In this document: in pieces, positions 63,813 to 64,000 of the stretch
Layout of the letters: every line of letters starts with the position of its first letter
Numbering within the stretch: position 1 is the first letter of the stretch
Assembly (NCBI GenBank): GCA_964017065.1
Contig: OZ024787.1
Location: forward strand, 7,020,996 to 7,084,995
Direction of reading: 5' to 3'
Length of the DNA: 64,000 nt
Source of the DNA: Haliclona indistincta
Lineage: Eukaryota > Porifera > Demospongiae > Haplosclerida > Chalinidae
Notes under the pieces: generated by a model
What the model was told of the DNA's origin: nothing
What the model saw: only the letters and a program-made list of their open reading frames with translations
The model's database searches: none
Translations under genes and position numbers: made by a program

Positions 63813-64000
63813 ATGGCTAGTCCAGGACACAGTCGTTGGAAGCAATGGTTGAAAAGATCACCCTGTATTTGCTGTACTAAAAGGATACTGTTGCTACTGG
63901 CATGGCAGGTTCTGTTTACTTTCTCTTGGTTGATTCTTGCAGACATTGGTCAAGTTGTTATTGTAAATCGTGTCTTTTTGTATGTATATTCTCACAAATA
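63813..64000 (+). CDS. POT/PTR2-like transporter, 5' end only (runs off the window)
   Basis: The ATG at 63813 opens a frame of 62 codons to the edge. The basic N-terminus HSRWKQWLKRSPCICCTKR and first helix ILLLLAWQVLFTFSWLI match the 3096-type paralogs almost residue for residue. It is therefore another member of the array in the same orientation. Whether it is intact cannot be seen. Confidence 0.8.
   Translation, partial: MASPGHSRWKQWLKRSPCICCTKRILLLLAWQVLFTFSWLILADIGQVVIVNRVFLYVYSHK

Overview
This is an animal (metazoan) nuclear genome window, AT-rich and crowded with repeats. Small introns with GT/AG borders, several transposon superfamilies and clusters of near-identical intronless membrane-protein genes all point that way. 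From memory of the protein style I favour a demosponge such as Amphimedon queenslandica, but nothing here proves the species.

The main content is a tandem, same-strand array of genes for 12-helix carriers related to the proton-coupled oligopeptide transporter family (POT/PTR2/SLC15, major facilitator superfamily). Intact or nearly intact copies start at 3096, 8118, 12155, 50603, 53403 and 56386, and a further gene runs off the right edge from 63813. Broken copies lie at 1-1076, 5074-6719, 26843-27340, 37086-40100 and 47540-49146. Two antisense fragments lie at 10045-11815 and 52515-53045. The block from about 4285 to 13770 was duplicated and reappears, swollen by later insertions, at about 37086 to 55035. 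A second duplicated block is 25689-27335 versus 55037-56770.

Between the two halves of the array lie unrelated genes. These are a six-exon metal-dependent amidohydrolase/lactonase (18565-21232), a three-exon gene I do not recognise (22799-23814), and an intronless homolog of thiamine pyridinylase (thiaminase I) on the minus strand (29500-30711).

Mobile DNA fills much of the rest. (1) A non-autonomous Helitron-like family has a fold-back head of about 360 bp, a body of about 850 bp and a 3' hairpin ending CTAA before a host T. One copy is proved by its empty site in the paralogous block. (2) A near-complete non-LTR retrotransposon with a restriction-like endonuclease (31156-34914) carries a 10-bp target duplication and a poly(A) tail. 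(3) hAT-type MITEs have 8-bp target duplications. (4) A 7.1-kb inverted-repeat element (40151-47256) encloses a degenerate satellite and a truncated LINE. (5) A mosaic of nested inverted-repeat elements (58350-62690) includes one carrying a RecQ-helicase-like fragment. A perfect (AAGG)n tract of about 987 bp sits inside one Helitron-like copy.

The transporter genes probably evolve together. Two coding blocks, the TM6-TM7 loop and the C-terminal tail, are almost identical at the nucleotide level between paralogs that are otherwise clearly diverged. This suggests recurrent gene conversion.
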